Shown here one piece after another: positions 1-6,818 of a stretch of DNA of 13,220 bases. The stretch's first letter is position 1, and every line of letters starts with the position of its first letter. Both the position numbers and the translations under genes were made by a program. The notes under the pieces are model-generated. The model saw nothing but the letters and a program-made list of their open reading frames with translations. It did not search any database and was not told where the DNA came from. This stretch comes from Bacillota bacterium (GTDB lineage: Bacteria > Bacillota > Clostridia > Lachnospirales > Lachnospiraceae). The stretch spans positions 1 through 13,220 of the forward strand of contig JAEZXP010000213.1 of assembly GCA_023419655.1 (NCBI GenBank), written 5' to 3'.

Positions 1-11
1 CGAACTGACAT
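1..11 (-). CDS. 5' end of an unidentified gene, cut by the window edge
   Basis: Only the first codons are present: ATG at 11-9 on the minus strand, then Ser, Val and two bases of the next codon. The start is supported by a GGAGG at 21-17 with a 5-base spacer. It follows ywmB in the same direction. In several Firmicutes ywmB sits next to murA (UDP-GlcNAc enolpyruvyl transferase), so murA is a context guess; four codons cannot show this. Confidence 0.35.
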
Positions 12-30
12 ATTTTCCTCCGGCTAAGCA

Positions 31-75
31 AGGGCTGCCGCAAAATCGTATCCGGTACGATTTTGCAGCAGCCCT
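31..75. repeat. Strong stem-loop between ywmB and the next gene
   Basis: Arms 31-50 and 56-75 are complementary over 20 positions with one mismatch, around a 5-base loop. The arms hold the GGGCTGC / GCAGCCC core. Neither side carries a clean T-run, so this is a poor intrinsic terminator. It ends about 10 bases upstream of the downstream gene's ribosome binding site. It may be a weak terminator, a processing site or an intergenic repeat. Confidence 0.6.
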
Positions 76-97
76 ATATTATCCCTTTTCATTTTAT

Positions 98-904
98 CTA
101 CCAGCCCTGATTAATAATTGGTGTGGCCAAATATACTTTGGTTCTGTCCGACTGTTCATCATAGGTCATTGCAATCTGTATATTGATTTTATATCCCACC
201 GTCTCAATATATTCATCAATCAGCCCCGTATAGGCATATACTGTATAGCCGTCTCCCTGCTGGTAATCGAATGCCACCTCACCCTGAAGCTCCTTAACAA
301 TAAGGCTCGCCATATTCTCCTTCTCCGCTTTGTCCATTAAGCCCAGAGCAAATCCCTCATACAAAACAGTAACCTGCCTTTGTCCGATTCCCAGCTTGTC
401 CAGAGATTCCTCTAAAAGCTTTCTATACCTTTCAATGCTGCTGATGGATTCCTTAATCTTTAGCCTTACCACAATATAGTGCTTTATCTTAACCGCTGAA
501 TCAATTTCCTGTCCCATGCTCACGATTTTTAAGGATGTCTCCGCTCTCTTTGCATTCTTATGATATTCGTATTCTGTTCTGTCACCATCTCTGATGATAG
601 CAATATCTTTGTCCATATCAAGTCCGATGGAATTTGCAATATGATGTAAAATATCCTTCTTATCCGATTCACTCAAAAAGTCCTTATGGTACTGTGCTAC
701 AATCTCCAGATTGCATTCCATATCTTCTGTATTTGTCTTAACAAAAGCTTCCGCTATCTTAAAATTCTTAAAAAAGGCCTTGTTCATCACAACCTGGGTA
801 ACTACTGCAAGCCAGAGAACCGCAGCTATATATAATGTGATTTTCGTTCTCTTTAGAGAAAAAATTCGCTGCACCCCTTCAATAAAACGGCTCATATTTT
901 CCAA
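98..904 (-). CDS. ywmB: YwmB-family (DUF1779) protein
   Basis: Predicted membrane-anchored protein of the YwmB family (DUF1779, annotated in databases as TATA-box-binding-like after its fold). The role is poorly known. From the TTG start at 904-902 it is 268 residues. A short N-terminus (MENMSRFIEG) is followed by one hydrophobic segment (TLYIAAVLWLAVVTQVV, about residues 23-39), then a soluble alpha/beta domain of about 225 residues presumably outside the membrane. The TTG start is preferred because GGAGG lies 8 bases upstream. The frame is open up to a GTG at 955 and an ATG at 946, but neither has a usable ribosome binding site. A weak promoter at 971-944 would also place transcription start below those codons. 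Family recognition is by overall pattern and position, not by a diagnostic catalytic motif. Confidence 0.75.
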   Translation of the reverse strand: MENMSRFIEGVQRIFSLKRTKITLYIAAVLWLAVVTQVVMNKAFFKNFKIAEAFVKTNTEDMECNLEIVAQYHKDFLSESDKKDILHHIANSIGLDMDKDIAIIRDGDRTEYEYHKNAKRAETSLKIVSMGQEIDSAVKIKHYIVVRLKIKESISSIERYRKLLEESLDKLGIGQRQVTVLYEGFALGLMDKAEKENMASLIVKELQGEVAFDYQQGDGYTVYAYTGLIDEYIETVGYKINIQIAMTYDEQSDRTKVYLATPIINQGW

Positions 905-943
905 AACATCCACCTCCGAATTTGGATTCCATCCAGGGAATTC

Positions 944-971
944 CATATAATGCACCTATAAGTATTCCCAA
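944..971 (-). promoter_or_regulatory. Possible ywmB promoter
   Basis: On the minus strand TTGGGA (971-966) and TATATG (949-944) are separated by 16 bases. The match to the sigma-A consensus is modest. Its position fits the TTG start at 904 with a leader of about 30 bases. Confidence 0.3.
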
Positions 972-1017
972 GATAGAAGTCGAATATTCGTTTACACTAT
1001 CCCTCAAAGAAAGATTG

Positions 1018-1026
1018 TGATATACT
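1018..1026 (+). promoter_or_regulatory. Possible extended -10 promoter for the DUF402 gene
   Basis: TGATATACT at 1018-1026 matches an extended -10 (TGnTATAAT) with one mismatch. No good -35 is visible at 17 bases. It lies about 78 bases before the ATG. Confidence 0.35.
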
Positions 1027-1103
1027 GTACTCAAGCAAATTCTATTTGCCTGCCGGAAAGCTTATAACACATTGTACGATATCACCCCTTTGGAGGTTCC
1101 TAT

Positions 1104-1604
1104 ATGTGCCATCTCTCACTTTACAGAAAAAGGTTTATTCCCGATGACTTTGTGCATTTAAAAGATGATATTATTCTGGTTATGGAGAAAAATTTGATTA
1201 TTACAAAATGGAGACCCCTCCGGCCAAAAAAGAATATGGCAAAAGGTGTCTCGGCATATTACATGGATCAGGGAATTAAGGTCAGCAAGATATATAGCAG
1301 TAATCATCATTTACTCTATTGGTACTGCGACATCATTCAGGTTAAGCAGGGCACTGACCCGGATAGTATTGTATTTGAGGATTTGTTAATCGATGTTGTT
1401 GTATTTGAGGATGGCAGCATACGGATTTTGGATTTAGATGAGCTTGCCGATGCACTTGAGCTGCAATTAATCACAGACGAGGATGCAAAGCATGCCATAA
1501 GAATCCTGGACCGCCTCTTAAAGCTTATATACAAAGGTGACTTTAAGGAGCTTCAAGCTCCTATAAACAAAGCCGAAATTGCTTATTCCTCCTCCATCAT
1601 CTGA
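1104..1604 (+). CDS. DUF402-domain protein
   Basis: Cytoplasmic protein of 166 residues with a DUF402 fold. Some characterised family members are nucleoside di-/triphosphate phosphatases or RNA-associated proteins, but no substrate can be assigned here. The family signature is seen as LYWYCDIIQV (about residues 70-79), FEDLLIDVVVFEDGS (about 91-105) and ILDLDELADAL (about 108-118). The acidic residues of these blocks form the metal and phosphate site in related structures. The start is ATG 1104, with GGAGG 7 bases upstream; the length is typical. The last 22 bases (1583-1604) overlap the 3' end of rpiB on the opposite strand. No terminator is visible outside the rpiB coding region, so transcripts from the two sides must run into each other. 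Confidence 0.8.
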   Translation: MCHLSLYRKRFIPDDFVHLKDDIILVMEKNLIITKWRPLRPKKNMAKGVSAYYMDQGIKVSKIYSSNHHLLYWYCDIIQVKQGTDPDSIVFEDLLIDVVVFEDGSIRILDLDELADALELQLITDEDAKHAIRILDRLLKLIYKGDFKELQAPINKAEIAYSSSII

Positions 1605-2014
1605 ACCCTTCTGATATGTCTTTCATTTCCTGAAAAATCAGAGTTTAAAAATGTGTCAACGATTTTAACTGCCAGCCCGGGACCAATAACCCTTGCTCCC
1701 ATTGCCAGAACATTCGCATCATTATGAAGTCGTGTTGCTTCTGCACTAAAGCAGTCATGGCACAGGGCAGCACGAATCCCTTTCATCTTATTGGCCGTAA
1801 TGGATATTCCTATCCCGGTTCCGCAAATCAATATTCCCTTATCACATTCTTTTTTCTGGATTGCTCTTCCTACTGCCTTGGCATATATGGGATAATCGCT
1901 GGCATCCAGCTTTTCACATCCAAAATCCTTGTATTCAATGCCCTTCTCTTCAAGGTATTTGATTATCTCCATTTTAAGCTCGTATCCTGTATGGTCATTT
2001 CCGATTCCAATCAT
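1583..2014 (-). CDS. rpiB: Ribose-5-phosphate isomerase B
   Basis: Interconverts ribose 5-phosphate and ribulose 5-phosphate in the non-oxidative pentose phosphate pathway, in the cytoplasm. Family motifs are clear in the 143-residue product: GNDH near the N-terminus (Asp7, His8), CGTGIGISITANK starting at Cys64 (the catalytic cysteine position of E. coli-type enzymes), HNDANVLAMG from His97, and a C-terminal arginine cluster (135-136) of the kind that binds phosphate. Length is normal. The ribosome binding site GGAAG is 8 bases before the ATG. It is the last gene of the sua5-ywlE-rpiB operon, 23 bases after ywlE. The close relatives LacAB act on galactose 6-phosphate, but the catalytic cysteine and this neighbourhood favour RpiB. 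Confidence 0.93.
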   Translation of the reverse strand: MIGIGNDHTGYELKMEIIKYLEEKGIEYKDFGCEKLDASDYPIYAKAVGRAIQKKECDKGILICGTGIGISITANKMKGIRAALCHDCFSAEATRLHNDANVLAMGARVIGPGLAVKIVDTFLNSDFSGNERHIRRVQMMEEE

Positions 2015-2037
2015 TATAGATTCTTCCTTTCATATTC

Positions 2038-2514
2038 TTAATTATCGTCTTTTTGGCTTGAATTCGTTTCTTCATTTAGTTTATATACCGTCTTTTTTAC
2101 CAGTATGGCCAGCTCCCGGTAGCAGTCCTCATATTCGACAAGGGTTCCGCCGTACGGGTCTACCACATCTCCCGCCTCTCCGACATACTCCTTTATCGTA
2201 TATACCTCTGCGGCATTCGGGTAGGTCTCCATAATCTTTCTTTTATGAGCCTGTGTCATCGTAAGTATCAGCGTATTTTCATCTATCTCCGATTCCTTTA
2301 AACCCTTTGATATATGATTGTTGATTTCCAAATCATGCTTTTTAAGTACAATCTCCGCTTTTGGATTGATTGGCTCACCGAATAAAACGACAAGTCCTCT
2401 CGAAAAGGCCCTGATTTCACCCTCCTGGTCAAGATTCTTAAAGATAACCTCTGCCATAGGGCTTCTGCATGTATTTCCTGTACATACGAATATTAATTTA
2501 CTGTATCTCGCCAT
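2038..2514 (-). CDS. ywlE: Low-molecular-weight phosphatase, YwlE-type (likely protein-arginine phosphatase)
   Basis: Cytoplasmic phosphatase of the low-molecular-weight PTP fold, 158 residues. The P-loop CTGNTCRS begins at Cys11 (nucleophile) and ends with Arg17 and Ser18. The general-acid motif DPYGG starts at Asp119. The P-loop carries Thr15 where classical tyrosine phosphatases have Ile or Leu. In Bacillus YwlE this threonine selects phosphoarginine, so arginine phosphatase activity is inferred. The McsB arginine kinase is not in the window. The ATG at 2514 is preceded by AAAGGAGG, 11 bases away, slightly long. It lies 25 bases after sua5 and 23 before rpiB, the same order as B. subtilis ywlC-ywlE-ywlF. 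A plain tyrosine phosphatase remains possible. Confidence 0.9.
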   Translation of the reverse strand: MARYSKLIFVCTGNTCRSPMAEVIFKNLDQEGEIRAFSRGLVVLFGEPINPKAEIVLKKHDLEINNHISKGLKESEIDENTLILTMTQAHKRKIMETYPNAAEVYTIKEYVGEAGDVVDPYGGTLVEYEDCYRELAILVKKTVYKLNEETNSSQKDDN

Positions 2515-2539
2515 CTCGTTTCCTACCTCCTTTAACGCC

Positions 2540-3598
2540 TTAGCCTACCTTTACAATTCTGTAGCCTGCCGCTTTTAATAGACGGTTCATAATGGCCTGT
2601 CCCAGGTCACCCTCTGCAAAGCTTTCGGAAAATATAAACTCCGCATGCATATCATCAAAATCCCGCAATACAGCATACAGACCTGCTGCTATGGATTCCT
2701 CTTCTCTCCTGGAACCTATGATTTTTACAGTTCCATAATGATAAAGCTCCCTCGTCTCCTCCGTTGCAATGATACCTACCCTCTTGCCTTCCCGGATGTA
2801 TTCCTTCGCTTTTTTATTGATGGCCTCTGCTACCGGCTGCATGCTGCCTTCATATATTGTCAGGCTTCCCTCCGGAGCATAATGGCGGTATTTCATCCCC
2901 GGCGCTTTGGGGGTAATATTTTCATCCATGGTTTTTCCCATAAGTGCCTTATCAAGTCCGACAGAACCGATTACACTTTCCAGCATGGTTCTTGTTACAC
3001 AGCCCGGTCTCAGAATTACAGGTTCATCTTCCGATAAATCTATTATGGTGGATTCCAGTCCGAGAGTGGACTTTCCCCCATCTATAATCATATCAATCCT
3101 TCCGTTAAAATCAGAGATTACATGCTCTGCTTTTGTGGGGCTGGGTCTTCCCGAAACATTGGCACTGGGAGCAGCTATAAATCCTCCCGAACAAGCAATC
3201 ATATCTCTGGCAATTCTGTCTGCGGGAAGCCGTATTGCAACGGTATCCAGACCTCCTGTTATACTGTAGGGAACCATTTCCTTCTTATTAAGTATCATCG
3301 TCAAAGGCCCGGGCCAGAATACTTTAGCCAGTTCATATGCCTTTGCAGGAATGTCTCTTGCTATACTCTCCATATGAGCCGGGTTGGCGATATGAACAAT
3401 CAGGGGATTATCCGATGGCCTGCCCTTGGCATCATATATCTTTTTTGAGGCCTCTGGATTCAAAGCATCCGCACCCAATCCATATACTGTCTCCGTAGGA
3501 AACGCAACCAGGCCTCCGCTTTTTAATATCTCTCCGGCTTTCTTAAGCTCCGCTTCCCTTAGGGTGCCGCCTTCGGCCCGTATGATAATCGTGTCCAT
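2540..3598 (-). CDS. ywlC: L-threonylcarbamoyladenylate synthase (Sua5/YwlC)
   Basis: Makes threonylcarbamoyl-AMP from threonine, bicarbonate and ATP, the first step of tRNA t6A37 modification; TsaD, TsaB and TsaE complete it elsewhere. At 352 residues it is the long Sua5 form, not the short TsaC. The N-terminal YrdC domain (about 10-205) has FPTETVYGLG, the ATP-binding KGRPSDNPL block at 58-66 and PSANVSG. The linker APGMKYRHYAP (232-242) is the conserved lid of Sua5 proteins, and a C-terminal Sua5 domain follows to the end. The ATG at 3598 has AAAGGAG 12 bases upstream, a long spacer, but no better in-frame start exists. It heads the operon with ywlE and rpiB, driven by a promoter just beyond the cwlD stop. 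Confidence 0.94.
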   Translation of the reverse strand: MDTIIIRAEGGTLREAELKKAGEILKSGGLVAFPTETVYGLGADALNPEASKKIYDAKGRPSDNPLIVHIANPAHMESIARDIPAKAYELAKVFWPGPLTMILNKKEMVPYSITGGLDTVAIRLPADRIARDMIACSGGFIAAPSANVSGRPSPTKAEHVISDFNGRIDMIIDGGKSTLGLESTIIDLSEDEPVILRPGCVTRTMLESVIGSVGLDKALMGKTMDENITPKAPGMKYRHYAPEGSLTIYEGSMQPVAEAINKKAKEYIREGKRVGIIATEETRELYHYGTVKIIGSRREEESIAAGLYAVLRDFDDMHAEFIFSESFAEGDLGQAIMNRLLKAAGYRIVKVG

Positions 3599-3648
3599 CT
3601 ATATTCCATACTCCTTTAATCTAAAGTAAGACTAGCTTATTCGTGGAC

Positions 3649-3677
3649 AGTATAACACATTTATTCGTATTTATCCA
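3649..3677 (-). promoter_or_regulatory. Promoter of the sua5-ywlE-rpiB operon
   Basis: On the minus strand TGGATA (3677-3672), a 17-base spacer and TATACT (3654-3649) preceded by TGT give an extended -10 sigma-A-type promoter. The start point would be near 3642, about 45 bases before the ATG. It sits directly after the cwlD stop codon. Confidence 0.6.
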
Positions 3678-3681
3678 CCGT

Positions 3682-4416
3682 CTATTCATTGTGGCTTAAG
3701 GTACTGCTATCCGGCTTTGATGTGTTCAGATACTCCATAATTCCCAGATGAATTGCCCATGCCATCTTCTCCTGATAGGCCTCGTCAAGCAGAAGCTCTG
3801 CCTCTGTCCTGTTGGATAGATAACCGCATTCAACGATTACCAGAGGACAGGTGGTATGCTTTAGCATATAATAACTGGTATTTGATTTTGCCTGCCGGTG
3901 GTTCCCGTCCTTGATGGTCTCTTTAATTTTCTCCTGCAAGGTCGTAGCAATTTTTCTTCCCTGCTCAGATTCCCCATAGTAAAAAACCTGGGCTCCCTTT
4001 ACACTTTCCTGTCCAAAACTATTCTGGTGTATACTAACCGCAAAATCAGCATTACTTGAATTAATAATCTCGATTCGTTTATTCAAATCCGCTCTTTTTT
4101 TGTTGGAATCCGATTCCGAGTACAGTCCCTCATCATCTGTTCTGGTCATAACCACCTTGATATCATTTTGCTCCAAAAGGTCTTTCAGGCGTAAAGAAAT
4201 AGCCAGATTAATCTCCTTCTCCAGAGAATTATTAATTCCCACTTTCCCCGGGTCTCTGCCTCCATGGCCCGGGTCAATCGCTATTGTTATGGTATCCTTC
4301 TCTACAGGCTTCTCCTGGAAAAAACTCCTCATGACCTTGACCGATTGCTCTGAGGACAATATCCTTGCAATAAGCACCAGTACCAGGAATAATATACTAA
4401 AGTATTTATTTTTCAT
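3682..4416 (-). CDS. cwlD: N-acetylmuramoyl-L-alanine amidase, CwlD type
   Basis: Zinc amidase (Amidase_3) that removes the peptide from N-acetylmuramic acid. In Bacillus and clostridia CwlD-type enzymes start muramic-delta-lactam formation in the spore cortex. The 244-residue product has an N-terminal hydrophobic segment (about 6-20, signal or anchor) and then the catalytic domain from about residue 43. Metal and catalytic residues are visible: His51 in DPGHGG, Glu66 in SLEKEIN, His130 in SIHQNS and Glu196 in VECGYLSN. Start chosen at ATG 4416: GGAAG lies 8 bases upstream and the next residues are a normal signal sequence. An upstream in-frame ATG at 4464 would add 16 residues but has little ribosome binding site and lies upstream of the predicted start point. 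No cell-wall-binding repeats are present, as usual for CwlD. A vegetative Amidase_3 protein is the main alternative. Confidence 0.85.
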   Translation of the reverse strand: MKNKYFSILFLVLVLIARILSSEQSVKVMRSFFQEKPVEKDTITIAIDPGHGGRDPGKVGINNSLEKEINLAISLRLKDLLEQNDIKVVMTRTDDEGLYSESDSNKKRADLNKRIEIINSSNADFAVSIHQNSFGQESVKGAQVFYYGESEQGRKIATTLQEKIKETIKDGNHRQAKSNTSYYMLKHTTCPLVIVECGYLSNRTEAELLLDEAYQEKMAWAIHLGIMEYLNTSKPDSSTLSHNE

Positions 4417-4446
4417 ATCGATTACTTCCCAAACAGGTTTCTCTAC

Positions 4447-4475
4447 ATAGTATGAAGAGAACATGCATCCTATTC
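4447..4475 (-). promoter_or_regulatory. Candidate sporulation-sigma (SigG/SigE-like) promoter of cwlD
   Basis: On the minus strand GAATA (4475-4471), 16 bases, then CATACTAT (4454-4447). CATACTA fits the SigG -10, and CATAnnnT fits SigE; GAATA fits the -35 of either class. The spacer is about a base or two short for SigG. B. subtilis cwlD is known to be transcribed by both. The start point would be near 4440, about 23 bases before the chosen ATG. Confidence 0.45.
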
Positions 4476-4522
4476 TAATTTGTGAAGCAATACAATTCCT
4501 GTGTGGCGTCAGAGCAAATTAT

Positions 4523-4557
4523 GACTGCTGATAAGTTGTCTGTTCTTAGCAGCAGTC
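4523..4557 (-). terminator. Probable terminator after the GH18 gene
   Basis: Arms 4523-4535 and 4545-4557 pair over 13 positions with one mismatch (GACTGCTG / CAGCAGTC core) around a 9-base loop, between the GH18 stop and cwlD. On the minus strand the tract after the stem is only weakly T-rich (ATAATTT). On the plus strand a TTTTT follows after five bases. It separates the GH18 transcript from cwlD. Confidence 0.5.
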
Positions 4558-4613
4558 AGTCATTTTTCATATTATTAATCCTTCGCAGCCCTATAGGCGT
4601 CTATTATATATAT

Positions 4614-6320
4614 TTAATTTTGATAGCGTATGATAACATTCCATATCTCTTCTCTTTCGAGCCCAAGCTTCCATGCCGCTACTCCAGCCACATTGGATTC
4701 ATAGATGGTCTTCATCTTCTCTTCTATGGACCTGACATCCTCCAGCCATATCTTATAGACAGCACCATCCTTCTCATATTCACCGTAATAGCTGCCGTAG
4801 GTTGCATCCCACTCCGGTTCAATGCCATTGTCCGTAAATACCCGGCTTGCCGGCGTCATAGAAAGGCTTTCGCTGGAAACCTCTCCGTCCGCAGTCTCTT
4901 TCCACAGTCTTGAATAGAATGGTATCGCAATAATTGTCTTTTCCTTCGGAACCTCTTCCAGAGTATTCTTTATGGCATCCTTAACAAATCCAATCGAAGC
5001 GACGGGACCGGCCACGTCGGAGCCTGCATAATGCTCATCATATGCCATAACGATGATATAATCTGCAATCTCTCCCTGCTCTTTTCTATTGTAATATTGG
5101 TTGTATGGGGCAGGTACATAATTATCTACGGATAATACAATTCCATTGTTTCTGCATTTAACAGAAAGCTCCCGCAAGAACTGAATATAATGCTCTCCCG
5201 CTTTGGAAGGAATATTCTCAAAGTCAATGTTAATGCCATTTATCTTATATTGTATTGCTGCTTCGACTAAGGCATTGGACAGATTTTCTCTTCGTGAGGT
5301 ATAGGACAGCAATTCATACTTATCCACCTCTGAATTAAAATCATCCACCAGCGCCCAGACCTCCAGGCCCAAAGCCTTGGCTTTATCAACGTATTCCTGA
5401 CTTGCCAGTGAGTCGATGGTTCCGGATACACTGTTCACGCTAAACCAGGTTGGGGATACTACATTTACTCCCTTGGTATAGCCGATTAATTCCTCCAGCT
5501 TCCCTGCAGCCTCCCTGTTAAAAAACTGATGAAATACCAGATTGATTTTATCCGCCCGGGTCTGTGATGTATATTCCGGGGGCTTAAAGCTGCTTTGAAG
5601 CTCCTTATAGTATGATTCCTTAACATACTTCTCTCTTACATACCCGATAATACCATCCTTTGTCATCACCTTGGCAAAGCCCTTCTTCGGTGCTTCCTCC
5701 TTTGTGACATACATCAACTCTTCCCCGGCAGAAAGCTGTGCCAAAATCGGGCTTTTGATATCCGGGCCGAATCTTATCTGAGTGGCCTTGGTGACCTCTG
5801 TAAACAGATACTCTCCCCACCTGTAATCAATTACTATGCGGTCAGGCTCTGCATAAAATCTGTACTTTAAATCCGAATACTGTTCCACAAAATCCAGGGC
5901 AATATACACCTTATCCCCGTACAGCCTGATAATAGGATATTCAGAAGCGGCCTCTGTCTTAATCATACTCTTTGTTACAGAGTATTTATTGCCTACCGGC
6001 CCTGCCTGAATAATCTCCGTAGGCGTCGTGTATGTCAGTATATTCTCATTCTGGTCCCAATAAAACCGATTATTAAATTCCGTAACGACCGTATCATAAT
6101 CAATATATACCGTTGTGTCTGCCATGATTCCCGGCCGGCTGTAAATCTCATCCTGAAGGATAATCATGACCTCGCTATCCTCTACCTCATAATATTCCGT
6201 TAGAAGCATCACCTCATCACTGGGTGTTAATTTTTTCACCACGGCAATTCCAATTCCTATGGCTAAGATTAAAATTGCGGCAATTATGCCTATTATAGCA
6301 ATTTTCATTTTTTTATCCAT
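4614..6320 (-). CDS. Membrane-anchored SH3-GH18 glycosidase, probably cell-wall or spore-cortex hydrolase
   Basis: Predicted extracytoplasmic glycoside hydrolase of 568 residues. In order: a short basic N-terminus, one hydrophobic anchor (about 6-28), a beta-rich region of about 130 residues resembling copper-amine-oxidase-N-like stalk domains, a bacterial SH3 domain (about 170-240, with IIGYVREKYV) and a GH18 barrel (about 258-568). The active-site strand reads NGINIDFE (361-368): Asp366 and Glu368 (general acid) are kept, while the first Asp of the usual DxxDxDxE is Asn. MAYDEHY (425-431) and AAWKLG near the end are further GH18 landmarks. The start at ATG 6320 has GGAGG 5 bases upstream; the in-frame ATG at 6377 lies inside the promoter. 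Related proteins include the SleL/YaaH cortex-lytic enzymes, and proximity to cwlD suggests a peptidoglycan target, but the substrate is inferred. Confidence 0.85.
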   Translation of the reverse strand: MDKKMKIAIIGIIAAILILAIGIGIAVVKKLTPSDEVMLLTEYYEVEDSEVMIILQDEIYSRPGIMADTTVYIDYDTVVTEFNNRFYWDQNENILTYTTPTEIIQAGPVGNKYSVTKSMIKTEAASEYPIIRLYGDKVYIALDFVEQYSDLKYRFYAEPDRIVIDYRWGEYLFTEVTKATQIRFGPDIKSPILAQLSAGEELMYVTKEEAPKKGFAKVMTKDGIIGYVREKYVKESYYKELQSSFKPPEYTSQTRADKINLVFHQFFNREAAGKLEELIGYTKGVNVVSPTWFSVNSVSGTIDSLASQEYVDKAKALGLEVWALVDDFNSEVDKYELLSYTSRRENLSNALVEAAIQYKINGINIDFENIPSKAGEHYIQFLRELSVKCRNNGIVLSVDNYVPAPYNQYYNRKEQGEIADYIIVMAYDEHYAGSDVAGPVASIGFVKDAIKNTLEEVPKEKTIIAIPFYSRLWKETADGEVSSESLSMTPASRVFTDNGIEPEWDATYGSYYGEYEKDGAVYKIWLEDVRSIEEKMKTIYESNVAGVAAWKLGLEREEIWNVIIRYQN

Positions 6321-6377
6321 GTCGTCCTCCGATTGCCTGATTTTGCAGATAGCATACAAATTAATTTCATATTTCAC

Positions 6378-6406
6378 ATTATAGCATTTATTATGACAGT
6401 CGTCAT
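6378..6406 (-). promoter_or_regulatory. Promoter of the GH18 gene
   Basis: On the minus strand ATGACG (6406-6401), a 17-base spacer and a perfect TATAAT (6383-6378) preceded by TGC form an extended -10 sigma-A promoter. The start point near 6371 leaves a leader of about 50 bases and rules out the ATG at 6377. A short dyad, ATGAC-4-GTCAT (6393-6406), covers the -35. Confidence 0.75.
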
Positions 6407-6446
6407 TATTAAATTTCGACTTTATTTTAGGAATATTATCAAATGT

Positions 6447-6500
6447 AACGCCTTAAGAAGTTAAAATGTCCTAACCCATTCTAATTATTCTTAAGGCGTT
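6447..6500. repeat. Long perfect-arm stem-loop
   Basis: Arms 6447-6459 and 6488-6500 are perfectly complementary over 13 bases (CGCCTTAAG / CTTAAGGCG core). Inside, 6461-6468 and 6477-6484 pair over 8 with one mismatch, leaving an 8-base loop. On the plus strand a TTTT follows at once, but no plus-strand gene precedes it. On the minus strand it could end the kinase-operon transcript without a T-run. Confidence 0.65.
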
Positions 6501-6694
6501 TTCCAAACATCCGTATACAGCTGCAAAATCCGTAACCAATAAAGTATAGAGGGCTTTTAGGTCCGGTTATCGTTGCAGCACACTGTATCCCTTAACCTCT
6601 TTCTTGCTCTTCGAATTAAATTGCCTATCGGCACATAATTAATAGCAGCCACAAAGCCTTAGGACATCAGAAGGTGCCATGTATTGATTTATAT

Positions 6695-6718
6695 GAATAA
6701 GCGGTGGAATGCTTATTC
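6695..6718. repeat. Short stem-loop with GAATAAGC / GCTTATTC arms
   Basis: Perfect 8-base arms at 6695-6702 and 6711-6718 enclose an 8-base loop, about 100 bases beyond the stop of the P-loop gene. The same 8-mer occurs in the intergenic regions near 3635 and 11512/11630. No T-run follows on either strand. Confidence 0.5.
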
Positions 6719-6818
6719 GCGAACCTTATCGGATAAGAAGGTTATTTGTGATATGCTATACTTATCCATACTATACCGATATACTTCCAAGGTCAGTTGG
6801 CTGTTATAATTAAGACTG

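Larger units (their letters stand above)
6407..6818. other. Region with no convincing gene, several hairpins
   Basis: No ORF with a ribosome binding site was found here on either strand. The region contains a long hairpin (6447-6500), a short hairpin (6695-6718), an AACCTT/AAGGTT dyad near 6722-6743, and a 32-codon open stretch on the minus strand (6557-6658) that resembles the end of a sigma factor. The kinase-operon transcript must end here, but no classical terminator is seen. Confidence 0.5.

Noticed and set aside
2645..3448. Several plus-strand open frames of 100-130 codons opposite sua5
   Set aside because: They are antisense shadows of a well-conserved gene, overlap one another in different frames and have no ribosome binding sites or known motifs.
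4417..4464. N-terminal extension of cwlD from ATG 4464
   Set aside because: It would start upstream of the predicted transcription start and puts 16 non-signal residues before a normal signal segment; ATG 4416 has the better ribosome binding site.
6321..6377. N-terminal extension of the GH18 protein from ATG 6377
   Set aside because: The ATG lies between the -10 and the expected start point of a strong promoter, while ATG 6320 has GGAGG at 5 bases.
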